Below, piece by piece: positions 8,457-17,769 of a stretch of DNA of 64,000 nucleotides (position 1 is its first letter; each line of letters begins with the position of its first letter). Source of the stretch: Pseudomonadota bacterium (GTDB taxonomy: Bacteria > Pseudomonadota > Gammaproteobacteria > Burkholderiales > Thiobacillaceae); contig JAJZRU010000002.1 in assembly GCA_021802555.1 (NCBI GenBank), positions 62,001-126,000 of the forward strand. The letters are read 5' to 3'. The notes under the pieces were generated by a model that worked only from the letters and a program-made list of their open reading frames with translations, ran no database searches and was not told the DNA's origin. The position numbers and the translations under genes are program-made.

Positions 8457-9905
8457 ATGTACGCCACCGAAGACATCGCCGCGCCGCAATCCTTGCCGGC
8501 CGGCACGCCAGCGCAGACGGCCCCCGCAAGCACGGGAAGCGCCCCGCGCACGGCGGAGGAAATCGCGCGCCTGCAAAAGGAATTGTCCGACCAGGGCGTG
8601 AAGTACTGCATCGGCGCCTATGTCGACATCCACGGCGTGCCCAAGGCCAAGGTCGTGCCCATCCACCACCTCAAGCACATGGCCAAGGGTTCGGAGCGTT
8701 ACACCGGTTACGCCCTCGATGGGCTGGGCCAGGCGCCCAACGACGACGAGATCACCTCGGTGCCGGACTTCAGCCGCCTGATCCAGTTGCCGTGGGAGCC
8801 GAAGATCGCCTGGATCCCCGCCGACAACCATTTCCAGGGCAAGCCCTATGCGCTCAACACCCGCGTGGCCTTGCAGAACCAGCTGGCCATGGCCGCAGAG
8901 ATGGGGTTCGGCATGAATCTGGGCATCGAGTGCGAAATCTTCCTGCTGCGCCAGGATGCGGACGGCAAGCTCGCGGTGCCCGACCCGGAGGACAAGCTCA
9001 CCAAGCCCTGCTACGACCTGCGCGGCTTCACCAACAATTTCGCCTGGCTGGACAAGATGGCAAGCGCGATCAACGGTCTGGGCTGGGATCTGTATTCCTT
9101 CGACCACGAGGACGCCAATGGCCAGTTCGAGTTCGATTTCCAGTATGCCGACGCGCTCACCACCTGCGACCGCCTGATCTTCTTCCGCTTCATGGCCAAG
9201 CACTACGCGCGCGAGGAAGGGCTGGTCGCCACCATGATGCCCAAGCCCTTCGCCGACAAGACCGGCAACGGCGCCCACTTCAACATGTCGCTGTGCGACC
9301 TGGAAAGCGGCGCCAACCTGTTCGCCTGCGACCCCAAGGACGATCCGCGCGGTATCGGCCTGACTCCGCTGGGCTACAGCTTCATCTCCGGCATCCTCAG
9401 GCATGGCCGCGCGCTGTGCGCAGTGTTCGCGCCCACGGTCAACAGCTACAAGCGCCTGGTGCGGCGCGGGGCGATGAGCTATTTTTCCTGGGCACCGGTG
9501 TTCAACTCCTACGGCTCCAACAACCGGACCAACTCGGTGCGCGTGCCGGCCGGTGGCGGGCGCTGCGAATCGCGCAACGCCGACGGCGCGGTGAACCCCT
9601 ATCTCGCCGCCACGCTGGTCCTTGCCGCGGGCCTCGAAGGGGTGCGCGAGGGGCTGGATCCTGGCGAACCCAACGAGGACAACCTCTACGCCATCGGTGA
9701 GGACGAGCGGCGCGCGCGCGGCATCGAGTTCCTGCCGCAGACGCTGCAGGAGGCAGTCGCCGCTTTTGCCGCCGATCCCCTGGTGGAACGGACGCTGGGC
9801 CAGGCGCTGCGCGACGAATTCATCCGCTACAAGAGCGAGGAATGGGAGGCATACCACCTCGCGGTCAGCCAGTGGGAAGTAGAGCGCTACAGCCACATGT
9901 TCTAA
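8457..9905 (+). CDS. glnT: Type III (GlnT-like) glutamine synthetase family protein
   Basis: This 482-residue enzyme has the complete glutamine synthetase fold. An N-terminal beta-grasp segment ([19 protein letters not shown]) precedes the catalytic domain, with [10 protein letters not shown], the glutamate and metal site [11 protein letters not shown], the ATP region [16 protein letters not shown] and [10 protein letters not shown]. This subfamily also contains gamma-glutamylmethylamide synthetase, so the acceptor may be an amine or guanidine compound rather than ammonia. An AGAGAGGAG ribosome-binding site precedes the ATG at 8457. The residues before KYCIG (about 1-50) are low-complexity and rich in Pro, Ala and Thr. 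Its presence inside this operon is the least expected element of it. Confidence 0.8.
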   Translation: MYATEDIAAPQSLPAGTPAQTAPASTGSAPRTAEEIARLQKELSDQGVKYCIGAYVDIHGVPKAKVVPIHHLKHMAKGSERYTGYALDGLGQAPNDDEITSVPDFSRLIQLPWEPKIAWIPADNHFQGKPYALNTRVALQNQLAMAAEMGFGMNLGIECEIFLLRQDADGKLAVPDPEDKLTKPCYDLRGFTNNFAWLDKMASAINGLGWDLYSFDHEDANGQFEFDFQYADALTTCDRLIFFRFMAKHYAREEGLVATMMPKPFADKTGNGAHFNMSLCDLESGANLFACDPKDDPRGIGLTPLGYSFISGILRHGRALCAVFAPTVNSYKRLVRRGAMSYFSWAPVFNSYGSNNRTNSVRVPAGGGRCESRNADGAVNPYLAATLVLAAGLEGVREGLDPGEPNEDNLYAIGEDERRARGIEFLPQTLQEAVAAFAADPLVERTLGQALRDEFIRYKSEEWEAYHLAVSQWEVERYSHMF

Positions 9906-9918
9906 GCCCGACCAGACC

Positions 9919-10365
9919 ATGTCCACCCCCGTCAGCCGCATCAGCATCTCGCTGCCGCCCGAACTGCTGTCCGAACTGGACGGCATGGTGCAGGGGCGGG
10001 GCTACGGCAGCCGTTCGCAGGCCATCGGCGACATGGTCAACTACCAACTGGCCGAGCACAAGCGCACGCTGGGCAACGAAGTCATGGCAGGCACCCTGAC
10101 CCTGCTGTATGACCGTTCGGTGCGCGCGCTGCAGAAGAAGCTGGCCGATACCCAATATCGATACATCGACGAGGTCATCAGCTCGCTGCACGTCCACCTC
10201 AGCGAGAACCAGATGCTGGAGATTGTCCTGGTGCAGGGACCGGCTGCGCGCCTGCAGGACATCGCCAATGAAATGATTTCCCTGCGCGGCGTCATCACCG
10301 GACGCCTGCAGCTGCTGGCGGCGGTCATCCCGCCGCTGCATCCGCTGGCGACAACGCGCGATTGA
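9919..10365 (+). CDS. NikR-like ribbon-helix-helix regulator lacking a full nickel site
   Basis: This 148-residue protein has an N-terminal ribbon-helix-helix domain (SRISISLPPELLSELDGMV, then GYGSRSQAIGDMV) and a C-terminal NikR/ACT-like domain. In NikR the nickel ligands are His76, His87, His89 and Cys95. Here the HVH pair is kept in SSLHVHLSENQMLEI, but the cysteine position is Met and the earlier histidine position is Tyr in YRYIDEV. It is therefore unlikely to sense nickel as NikR does. Its location 13 bases after the glnT-like gene and 12 before the DUF1989 genes suggests that it regulates this operon in response to a metabolite. Confidence 0.75.
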   Translation: MSTPVSRISISLPPELLSELDGMVQGRGYGSRSQAIGDMVNYQLAEHKRTLGNEVMAGTLTLLYDRSVRALQKKLADTQYRYIDEVISSLHVHLSENQMLEIVLVQGPAARLQDIANEMISLRGVITGRLQLLAAVIPPLHPLATTRD

Positions 10366-10377
10366 AAGAGAAACACC

Positions 10378-11184
10378 ATGGAACATCCCGAACTCCTGCT
10401 GGACAACCCGCCCCCCTACGATCCGGTTGATGCGCCCGAACATTGGCGTCGCTTCGCTCCCGATCTGGATGAAGACAAGGTGCTGTTCTCGGAACTGGTG
10501 CCCGGCGGCTGCCACTGGTCCTACCTGCTGCCGCGCGGTACCACCCTGCGCATGACGGCGCTGGAAGACGGTGCCAACCTGAGCGTGGTGCTGTACTCGG
10601 CCAAGGAAAAGCTCGAGCGCTACAACATGCCCGATTCGCTCAAGGCTCAGCACACCGCGCATTACACGCGCGGCCATGTGCTGATGAGCGACATGGGACG
10701 CGCGCTCGCTTCCATCACCGCCGACAGCCTGGGCTGGCACGATCCCCTGGGTCTGCTGCTGGACGACCGCCTGCTGCGCGAGAAGTACGGTGACCATCCC
10801 TACCAGACCTACCGCAACGCGATGTACCGCTCGGGCCGCGACGGCCTGCTGATCGAGATCGGCAAGTACGGCTTGAGCAAGCGCGACCTGGTGGCGCCGG
10901 TGAATTTCTTTTCCAAAGTGGGCGTGGACGAGGAGGGCCGCTTCCGCTTCGTGCCCGGCCACTGCAAGGCGGGCGACCACGTGGACTTGCGCCTGGACAT
11001 GGACGTACTGCTGGCCTTCTCCAGTTCGCCGCATCCGCTCGACCCCGCGCCCGAATACGCGCCGAAGAAAGTGGGGCTGGTGTTGTGGCGCTCGGGCAGC
11101 GCACCCCAAGATGATTATTGCCGCCGCTTCCGCCCGGAGAATGCGCGCGCCCTGCATAACGCCGACATGCTTTATCTCGCTTGA
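10378..11184 (+). CDS. DUF1989 urea carboxylase-associated protein, probable carboxyguanidine deiminase subunit
   Basis: This 268-residue protein belongs to the DUF1989 urea carboxylase-associated family. Recognisable segments are GGCHWSYLLPRGTTLRMTALEDGANLS, MSDMGRALASIT, SKRDLVAPVNFFSKV and LRLDMDVLLAFSSSPHPLDP. Paired DUF1989 proteins beside guanidine carboxylase have been identified as the heteromeric carboxyguanidine deiminase CgdAB, which converts carboxyguanidine to allophanate and ammonia. The second DUF1989 gene starts ten bases downstream, giving the expected pair. I do not assign the A or B letter from sequence alone. Confidence 0.8.
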   Translation: MEHPELLLDNPPPYDPVDAPEHWRRFAPDLDEDKVLFSELVPGGCHWSYLLPRGTTLRMTALEDGANLSVVLYSAKEKLERYNMPDSLKAQHTAHYTRGHVLMSDMGRALASITADSLGWHDPLGLLLDDRLLREKYGDHPYQTYRNAMYRSGRDGLLIEIGKYGLSKRDLVAPVNFFSKVGVDEEGRFRFVPGHCKAGDHVDLRLDMDVLLAFSSSPHPLDPAPEYAPKKVGLVLWRSGSAPQDDYCRRFRPENARALHNADMLYLA

Positions 11185-11194
11185 GGACGGCATC

Positions 11195-11848
11195 ATGACT
11201 GCTACCGCCACCCGCATCCTCGAAAGCACCCTCGACCCGGAGCGGGCTGTGCTCGACCACACCCTGGCCGCGGGCGAACCCTACCTGCTGGACATCAAGC
11301 AGGGCCAGACCCTGCGCATCGTCGACCTCGAAGGCAACCAGGCGGTGGACGTGATCTTCTACCACCGCCACGACCCGGCGGAGCACTACAGCGCCACTGA
11401 AACCCTGCTGCGCCAGGGCGGCATCTACCTCACCGCCGGCTCGGTGCTCTACAGCGACGAGGGCAATGCCATGCTCACCATCGTCGCCGACACCTGCGGC
11501 CGCCACGATACCCTGGGCGGCGCCTGCGCGGCCGAGAGCAACACCGTGCGCTATGCGCTGCAGAAAAAATTCATGCACAGCTGCCGCGACAATTATCTCA
11601 TCGCCCTGCAGCACGCAGACATCGGGTTGGGCAAGCGCGACCTGGTCCCTAACGTGAATTTCTTCATGAATGTGCCGGTGACAGCGGCGGGCGAGCTCAC
11701 TTTCGCCGACGGTGTCTCGGCGCCCGGAAAGTACGTCGAGCTGCGCGCCGAGATGGACGTGTGGATGCTGGTCTCGAACTGCCCCCAACTCAACAATCCG
11801 TGCAACGCCTACAACCCGACCCCGGCGCGTTTTCTGCTCTGGGATTGA
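11195..11848 (+). CDS. DUF1989 urea carboxylase-associated protein, second probable carboxyguanidine deiminase subunit
   Basis: This 217-residue protein is the shorter DUF1989 partner. It contains LRIVDLEGNQAVDVIFYH, AEHYSATETLLRQG, the GRHDTLGGACAAESNTVRY loop with candidate catalytic Asp and Cys residues, and SNCPQLNNPCNAYNPTP near the end. The ATG at 11195 follows the stop of the first subunit by ten bases with GAGGACGG upstream. A longer in-frame extension would overlap the first gene and is not needed. The pair supports a guanidine rather than a plain urea pathway for the carboxylase that follows. Confidence 0.82.
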   Translation: MTATATRILESTLDPERAVLDHTLAAGEPYLLDIKQGQTLRIVDLEGNQAVDVIFYHRHDPAEHYSATETLLRQGGIYLTAGSVLYSDEGNAMLTIVADTCGRHDTLGGACAAESNTVRYALQKKFMHSCRDNYLIALQHADIGLGKRDLVPNVNFFMNVPVTAAGELTFADGVSAPGKYVELRAEMDVWMLVSNCPQLNNPCNAYNPTPARFLLWD

Positions 11849-11917
11849 TAGACCGCCGCAGCGGAGGACGCCCCCGCCGGTGCAATGAAAATGCGGGACG
11901 GCCCGCCGAGGAAATAA

Positions 11918-14900
11918 ATGTTCGACAAGGTTCTCATTGCCAACCGCGGCGCCATCGCCTGCCGCATCCTGCGCACCCTCAAGCGCCTGGGAGTGAAGTC
12001 GGTCGCGGTGTATTCGGAAGCGGATCGCCACGCGGCCCATGCGTTGCTGGCCGACGAAGCCGTCCTGATCGGTCCGGCACCGGCGGCGCAGAGCTATCTG
12101 CGCGCCGAGGCCATCCTGGCGGCAGCCCGGCAAACCGGCGCCCAGGCCATCCATCCCGGCTACGGTTTTCTGTCGGAAAACGCCGATTTTGCCGAGGCCT
12201 GCGAGGCCGCGGGTCTTGTGTTCATCGGCCCGACGCCGGGCCAGATGCGGGCGTTCGGGCTCAAGCACACCGCGCGCAAACTGGCGCAGCAGACGGGGGT
12301 GCCTCTGTTGCCGGGCTCGGGGCTGCTGGATGACATTGGGCAGGCGCTGGGCGAGGCGCGCCGCGTAGGCTTTCCCGTCATGCTGAAGAGCACTGCTGGC
12401 GGCGGCGGCATCGGCATGCAGCTGATCTGGAGCGAGGATCAACTCGGACCGGCATTCGAGACGGTGGATCGCCTGGCACGGGCCAACTTCAAGAATGCCG
12501 GCATCTACCTGGAAAAATACGTCGAAGCCGCACGCCATGTCGAAGTGCAGGTCTTCGGCGATGGGGCCGGCAGGGTGGTGCATCTGGGGGAGCGGGATTG
12601 CTCCGTGCAGCGGCGCAACCAGAAGGTGATCGAGGAGACCCCGGCGCCCAACCTGCCGGACGGCGTGCGGCGGCGCATGTGCGACACCGCAGTGCGCCTT
12701 ATGCAGGGGGTGGCCTATCGCAATGCCGGCACGGTGGAGTTCGTGCTCGATGCGGCCGGCGGGGAATTCTATTTTTTGGAGGTCAACACCCGCCTGCAGG
12801 TGGAGCATGGCGTCACCGAGGAAGTCTGCGGCGTGGACCTGGTCGAATGGATGCTGCGTCAGGCGGCGGGGGAGTCGCCGATCGCGCATTATCGGCACGC
12901 GCCTCACGGCCACGCCATCCAGGTGCGGGTATACGCGGAGGATCCGGGCAAGAATTTTCAGCCGGCTGCCGGGACACTGACCGAAGCGGTGTTTTCCCCC
13001 GCCTGCCGGGTGGAAACCTGGATTGAAAGCGGCAGCGAGATCACGCCCTACTACGATCCCATGGTGGCGAAGCTCATTGTCACGGGCGATACCCGCGCCA
13101 TGGCCTTGGCGGAGCTTCGGCGCATATTGGCCGAAACGCGCCTCTACGGCATCGAGACCAATCTGCGCTATCTGGAGCAAATTGTGGCCGATGCGACATT
13201 CGGCGCGGGCAGGCAGACGACCCGTTATCTCAATGGCCTGCCCTACCATGCAGCCACGCTGGAGGTCATCGAGCCGGGCGTGCAGAGTACGCTGCAGGAC
13301 TGGCCCGGGCGCTTGGGCTACTGGGATGTGGGCGTGCCGCCGTCCGGACCCATGGACGCCCTCGCGCACCGCTGCGCCAACCGCCTGCTGGGCAACCCCG
13401 AGGACGCCGCGACCCTGGAACTCACCCTCAGCGGGCCGACGCTCAAATTCAACCAGGCCGCCACCATAGCCCTCGCCGGAGCATCCATGCCGGCGACCCT
13501 GGACGGCGCGCCGATCGCCTTCTGGCAGACCCATGCCGTGCAAGCCGGCGCCGTGCTGCAGCTCGGCAGTGTCGAGGGCGGCGGTGCCAGAGCCTACCTG
13601 GCGGTGGCCGGCGGTTTCGACACGCCGAAGTATCTGGGCAGCCGCGCCACCTTCACGCTTGGCCAGTTCGGTGGCCACGGGGGGCGCACCCTGCGCGCCG
13701 GGGATGTGCTGCACCTGGGCGCCAGCGCACCTGAAGCGCCGGCCATGAGCATCCCTGCGGCGGTCCGTCCCGGCTATGGCAGCGAATGGGAATTGGCGGT
13801 GCGCTATGGACCCCACGGCGCGCCTGATTTCTTTACCGCGGCGGACATGGAGATGTTCTTCGCCACCGCATGGGAGGTGCACTACAATTCCAACCGCACG
13901 GGCGTGCGCTTGATCGGCCCCAAGCCAGCCTGGGCGCGGCCGGATGGCGGCGAGGCGGGGCTGCATCCTTCCAACATCCACGACAATGCCTACGCCATCG
14001 GCAGCATCGACTTCACGGGCGACATGCCCATCCTGCTGGGGCCGGATGGCCCCAGTCTGGGGGGGTTTGTCTGCCCGGCCGTGATCGTGGCGGCGGATCT
14101 GTGGAAGATGGGCCAGTTGCGGCCCGGCAACACGGTGCGCTTCGTGCCCGTGAGCCTGGCGGAGGCAGCCCGCTTGGAGGCCGCCCAGGAAGCCGCCCTC
14201 AAGGATTTCGCCCGGCCCCTGGATCCCCCGTTCGAGGCCCCCCCCGTACTGGAGAGTCCCGTCGTTGCGCAAAGCCCGGTCGCCCATCCCACCGGCGTGA
14301 CCTATCGCGTGGCGGGGGACAAATACCTCCTGGTCGAATATGGCCCGCTGGTGCTGGACCTGGAGTTCCGTTTCCGTGTCCACGCGCTGATCGACTGGAT
14401 ACGGCAGCACAAACTGCCCGGTCTCGTCGACCTGACGCCAGGCATCCGCTCGCTGCAGATCCACTACGACAACCATGTGCTGCCGCTTGCCCGCCTGCTG
14501 GAAGCCTTGCAGGCGGCAGAACGCGAACTGCCGCCTCCGGATGAACTCGAAATCCCCACGCGCATCGTGCCCCTGCCGCTGTCGTGGAACGATCCCAGCA
14601 CCCAGCAGGCGATCGACAAGTACACGGCGGGGGTGAGGAAGGATGCGCCCTGGTGTCCTTCCAACATCGAATTCATCCGTCGCATCAACGGCCTGGACAG
14701 CGTGGAGGAGGTGCGCCGCATCGTCTTCGATGCGAGCTATCTGGTATTGGGCCTGGGCGACGTCTACCTGGGCGCGCCCGCCGCGACGCCGCTCGATCCG
14801 CGCCATCGCCTGGTTACTACGAAATACAATCCTGCGCGTACCTGGACGGCCGAGAACACGGTCGGCATCGGCGGCGCCTACATGTGCATCTACGGCATGG

Positions 14901-15517
14901 AGAGCCCCGGCGGCTATCAGCTGGTGGGACGCACCCTGCCCATCTGGAACCGCTACAAGACCACCGCGGAATTTGCCCCAGGCACGCCCTGGCTGCTGCG
15001 TTTTTTCGACCAGGTACATTTTTTTCCCGTCAGTGCCGCGGAGTTGCAAACCCTGCGCGAGGATTTCCTGCATGGCCGCTATCGCCTGGATATCCGTGAA
15101 GAAGTGTTTCGGCTTGCCGATTACCGCCGCTTTCTGGCGGAGCACGCCGACAGCATCGACGCCTTCCGCACGCGCCAGCGCCAGGCCTTTACCGAGGAAA
15201 GGGAACGTTGGGCCGTCTCCGGCCAGGCCGATTATGCCAACGATCTCAGCGTGGCCGAGGCCGGCGCCGACAGCGAATTGGATTTGCCGGAGCATGCGCG
15301 CCTCGTGGCCTCCCATGTCGCCGGCAGCGTGTGGAAGATGCTGGCGCAGGTCGGCGATAGCGTCGCCGCGGGCCAGCCGCTGGTGATCCTGGAATCCATG
15401 AAAATGGAGATCACGGTGCCCGCACCTGCCGCCGGGCGTGTGGAAAGACTTTTCTGCCGAGAGGGGGGCACGGTGTCCGCCGGGCAAAACCTGCTGGCTT
15501 TGGTGGAGGGCGCTTGA
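11918..15517 (+). CDS. Biotin-dependent urea/guanidine carboxylase
   Basis: This is a 1199-residue single-chain carboxylase. The biotin carboxylase half (about 1-450) shows FDKVLIANRGAIACRI, the glycine-rich KSTAGGGGIGMQ loop and EVNTRLQVEHGVTEE. The central KipI/KipA-type carboxyltransferase (about 460-1090) includes VGVPPSGPMD and LLGPDGPSLGGFVCP. A C-terminal biotinyl domain carries Lys1162 in ESMKMEI. Many such enzymes annotated as urea carboxylase act on guanidine. The neighbouring DUF1989 pair and Asp698 in GSIDFTGDMP, where I recall fungal urea carboxylase having Asn, favour guanidine. The stop codon overlaps the start of the allophanate hydrolase gene. Confidence 0.9.
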   Translation: MFDKVLIANRGAIACRILRTLKRLGVKSVAVYSEADRHAAHALLADEAVLIGPAPAAQSYLRAEAILAAARQTGAQAIHPGYGFLSENADFAEACEAAGLVFIGPTPGQMRAFGLKHTARKLAQQTGVPLLPGSGLLDDIGQALGEARRVGFPVMLKSTAGGGGIGMQLIWSEDQLGPAFETVDRLARANFKNAGIYLEKYVEAARHVEVQVFGDGAGRVVHLGERDCSVQRRNQKVIEETPAPNLPDGVRRRMCDTAVRLMQGVAYRNAGTVEFVLDAAGGEFYFLEVNTRLQVEHGVTEEVCGVDLVEWMLRQAAGESPIAHYRHAPHGHAIQVRVYAEDPGKNFQPAAGTLTEAVFSPACRVETWIESGSEITPYYDPMVAKLIVTGDTRAMALAELRRILAETRLYGIETNLRYLEQIVADATFGAGRQTTRYLNGLPYHAATLEVIEPGVQSTLQDWPGRLGYWDVGVPPSGPMDALAHRCANRLLGNPEDAATLELTLSGPTLKFNQAATIALAGASMPATLDGAPIAFWQTHAVQAGAVLQLGSVEGGGARAYLAVAGGFDTPKYLGSRATFTLGQFGGHGGRTLRAGDVLHLGASAPEAPAMSIPAAVRPGYGSEWELAVRYGPHGAPDFFTAADMEMFFATAWEVHYNSNRTGVRLIGPKPAWARPDGGEAGLHPSNIHDNAYAIGSIDFTGDMPILLGPDGPSLGGFVCPAVIVAADLWKMGQLRPGNTVRFVPVSLAEAARLEAAQEAALKDFARPLDPPFEAPPVLESPVVAQSPVAHPTGVTYRVAGDKYLLVEYGPLVLDLEFRFRVHALIDWIRQHKLPGLVDLTPGIRSLQIHYDNHVLPLARLLEALQAAERELPPPDELEIPTRIVPLPLSWNDPSTQQAIDKYTAGVRKDAPWCPSNIEFIRRINGLDSVEEVRRIVFDASYLVLGLGDVYLGAPAATPLDPRHRLVTTKYNPARTWTAENTVGIGGAYMCIYGMESPGGYQLVGRTLPIWNRYKTTAEFAPGTPWLLRFFDQVHFFPVSAAELQTLREDFLHGRYRLDIREEVFRLADYRRFLAEHADSIDAFRTRQRQAFTEERERWAVSGQADYANDLSVAEAGADSELDLPEHARLVASHVAGSVWKMLAQVGDSVAAGQPLVILESMKMEITVPAPAAGRVERLFCREGGTVSAGQNLLALVEGA

Positions 15518-17280
15518 TGGACATGCAAATTTCCGTCTTGCTGGAGGCGTATCGCCGCGGGGTGTTGCGGCCCACCCGGATGGTGGAGGTTGTGTTAGAG
15601 CGTGTGCACCGCTATCCGGATCGGGGCATCTGGATCACCCCTCCCGAGGCAGGGCGCCTGCGCCAACAGGCTGCGGCGCTGGAGGAGCGCGGCATGGAGG
15701 GCCTGCCCCTCTACGGCATTCCTTTTGCCATCAAGGACAACATAGACCTCCAGGGCATCCCCACCACTTGTGCCTGCCCGGACTTCGCCTATACGCCCGA
15801 GCGGTCGGCCACCGTCGTGCAGAAACTCATCGATGCCGGCGCCATTCCCCTGGGCAAGACCAATCTTGACCAGTTCGCCACCGGGCTCAACGGCACGCGC
15901 TCGCCCTATGGCCCCTGCCGCAACGCCTTCGATCCGACGTACATTGCGGGGGGATCTAGCTCCGGATCAGCGGTCGCCGTGGCGCTGGGCCTGGCGAGTT
16001 TCGCACTGGGCACCGACACGGCGGGTTCCGGGCGCGTCCCGGCGGCTTTTAACAACGTGCTCGGCTTGAAGCCGAGTTGCGGCCGCCTCTCCGCGGCAGG
16101 GGTATTCCCAGCCTGCCGCAGCCTGGACACGGTCTCCATCTTCGCCTTGAGCGCCGTGGATGCCGAGCGCGTGCTGGGCGTGTGCGAGGGCGAAGACAGC
16201 GCCGACCCCTATACCCGCCCTTATGCCCAGGGGCCCGGCTTGCCGCACGATTTCCGCTTCGGTGTGCCGTTGGTCCGGCAGCGGGAATTTTTCGGCAATG
16301 CGGAAGCGGCAGGCTTTTTCGAGGCAGCCGTCAGACAGATCACGGCGCTGGGTGGCACGGCAGTGGAGATCGATTTTTCGCCTTTCCTTGAGGCCGCGCG
16401 GCTGCTCTACGAGGGGCCCTGGGTGGCCGAGCGTTACCTCGCGATCAAGGAATTCATCGAGGCGCAGCCTGATGCCATAGACGCGACGGTTCGCCAGATC
16501 ATACTGCAAGGCAAAGGTTATACGGCGGCGGAAGCCTTCGCGGCCCAACATCGTCTGCAGGCCTTGAGGCGGCAGGCAGATGCGGCGTTTTCCGCCATCG
16601 ATGTGCTGGTAACTCCGACTGCGCCGACGATTTACGCTATTGCGGAAATGCAGGCAAACCCGCTCGCCCTCAACGCCAATCTGGGCTATTACACCAATTT
16701 CATGAATTTGCTGGACATGGCCGCGGTCGCTGTTCCCGGGGGGGTTCAATCCAACGGATTGCCTGAGGGCATTACCCTTTGCGCGCCCAACGGCTCCGAC
16801 CGTGCTCTGCTGGCCTTGGCGCAGCGTTATCAGCAGGCCGGCACACTCCCCTTGGGAGCCACAGGCGAGAGTCTGGCCGATGAGGCTTTCCCTGCCTTGC
16901 CGTCCGCCAGGGTGCGTATCGCCGTCGTGGGGGCTCACCTATCGGGCTTGCCTTTGAACCATCAACTGGTCGAACGGGGAGGCCGGCTGATAGCCGCCAC
17001 CCGCACCGCACCTGCTTACCGTCTTTATGCGCTGGCCGACGGCAAGCGACCCGGATTGGTGCGCAGTGAGGCCGGCGCTACGATCGAGATTGAGGTATGG
17101 GAGCTTCCCGTGAAGGACTATGGCACTTTTGTCGCGGCCATTGCACCGCCGCTAGGTATAGGCCCGGTGCTCTTGGAGAACGGTGAATACATGCAGGGCT
17201 TTCTGTGCGAAGCCTACAGCGTGACGGGTCTACAGGAGATTACTCACTATGGCGGCTGGCGAGCTTATGTCTCGCAGTGA
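15517..17280 (+). CDS. atzF: Allophanate hydrolase
   Basis: This 587-residue amidase-signature enzyme hydrolyses allophanate to two ammonia and two CO2. The catalytic Lys lies in AIKDNIDLQG, the cis-Ser in IAGGSSSGSAVAVA and the nucleophile in GTDTAGSGRVPAAFN. The C-terminal domain (about 460-587) ends in the allophanate hydrolase-specific segment YMQGFLCEAYSVTGLQ. Overlap with the carboxylase stop (TGATG) implies tight coupling; in some organisms the two are fused. It is the only allophanate-consuming enzyme in the window, so biuret, carboxybiuret and guanidine products probably all drain through it. Confidence 0.93.
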   Translation: MDMQISVLLEAYRRGVLRPTRMVEVVLERVHRYPDRGIWITPPEAGRLRQQAAALEERGMEGLPLYGIPFAIKDNIDLQGIPTTCACPDFAYTPERSATVVQKLIDAGAIPLGKTNLDQFATGLNGTRSPYGPCRNAFDPTYIAGGSSSGSAVAVALGLASFALGTDTAGSGRVPAAFNNVLGLKPSCGRLSAAGVFPACRSLDTVSIFALSAVDAERVLGVCEGEDSADPYTRPYAQGPGLPHDFRFGVPLVRQREFFGNAEAAGFFEAAVRQITALGGTAVEIDFSPFLEAARLLYEGPWVAERYLAIKEFIEAQPDAIDATVRQIILQGKGYTAAEAFAAQHRLQALRRQADAAFSAIDVLVTPTAPTIYAIAEMQANPLALNANLGYYTNFMNLLDMAAVAVPGGVQSNGLPEGITLCAPNGSDRALLALAQRYQQAGTLPLGATGESLADEAFPALPSARVRIAVVGAHLSGLPLNHQLVERGGRLIAATRTAPAYRLYALADGKRPGLVRSEAGATIEIEVWELPVKDYGTFVAAIAPPLGIGPVLLENGEYMQGFLCEAYSVTGLQEITHYGGWRAYVSQ

Positions 17281-17376
17281 CCCAGCTTTACCGGTGCGGG
17301 CATCAGATCGACGATTTGCCGCGGGCTGAACAAAGCCGATCTTTAAGACTTGGCAGTCGCTGAAATCAGGGTGCCA

Positions 17377-17769
17377 TTATACCGCAAAGCCGCTCCCCAT
17401 GCGGCTTTGCGCAGGATTTGGCGAACAATTATCCGGTCTTTGGTGGCGCTTGCGCATCGCCTTCGCTTCGATGCCTTCGAGCAGCAGCTTGAGCCCGGTC
17501 CAGTCCATCTCCCGCGTCGCCACCCGGCGCCAGTCGGACAGGAAACGCCCTTCTTCCAGCCGCTTGGCCCACAGGCAGAAGCCGGTGCGGTCCCAGTACA
17601 GGATCTTCATCTGCGTCGCCCGCCGGTTGATGAAGACGAACAGGCGGCCGCTGGTCGGATCCTGCCCGAGTTCCTGGCGCGTCAGGGCATACAGGCCGTC
17701 GAAGGATTTGCGCATGTCCGTGGGCCGGCCATAGACATGCACCCGCACCTGGCCTTCCGGAAAGAACAT
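17377..17769 (-). pseudogene. tnpB: IS66-family TnpB (Orf2) remnant
   Basis: The reading frame encodes the IS66 accessory protein TnpB: MFFPEGQVRVHVYGRPTDMR, FDGLYALTRQELGQDP, LFVFINRRATQMKILYWDR and KRLEEGRF all match the family. After LLLEGIEAKAMRKRH the tail is replaced by non-family sequence that runs into the hairpin at 17383-17411. The transposase gene tnpC, which normally follows, is absent, so the element cannot move by itself. The ATG overlaps the stop of a tnpA fragment (ATGA), preserving the IS66 order. Confidence 0.85.
17383..17411. terminator. Perfect 11-bp hairpin after the allophanate hydrolase gene
   Basis: CGCAAAGCCGC (17383-17393) pairs fully with GCGGCTTTGCG (17401-17411) around a seven-base loop. 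It lies about 100 bases after the operon's last stop codon and could end the transcript, but no T-run follows on either strand. It also encodes the odd last residues of the IS66 tnpB remnant. The stretch 17281-17382 shows nothing else recognisable. Confidence 0.4.

Noticed and set aside
9919-10365. Genuine nickel-responsive NikR
   Set aside because: Two of the four nickel ligands are replaced and no nickel transporter or urease genes are nearby.
10715-15487. Very long open frame on the minus strand (about 1590 codons) opposite the carboxylase genes
   Set aside because: It is a GC-rich shadow of several real plus-strand genes. The translation is Arg/His/Gly/Gln-rich and has no family motifs, while the plus strand encodes clear enzymes.
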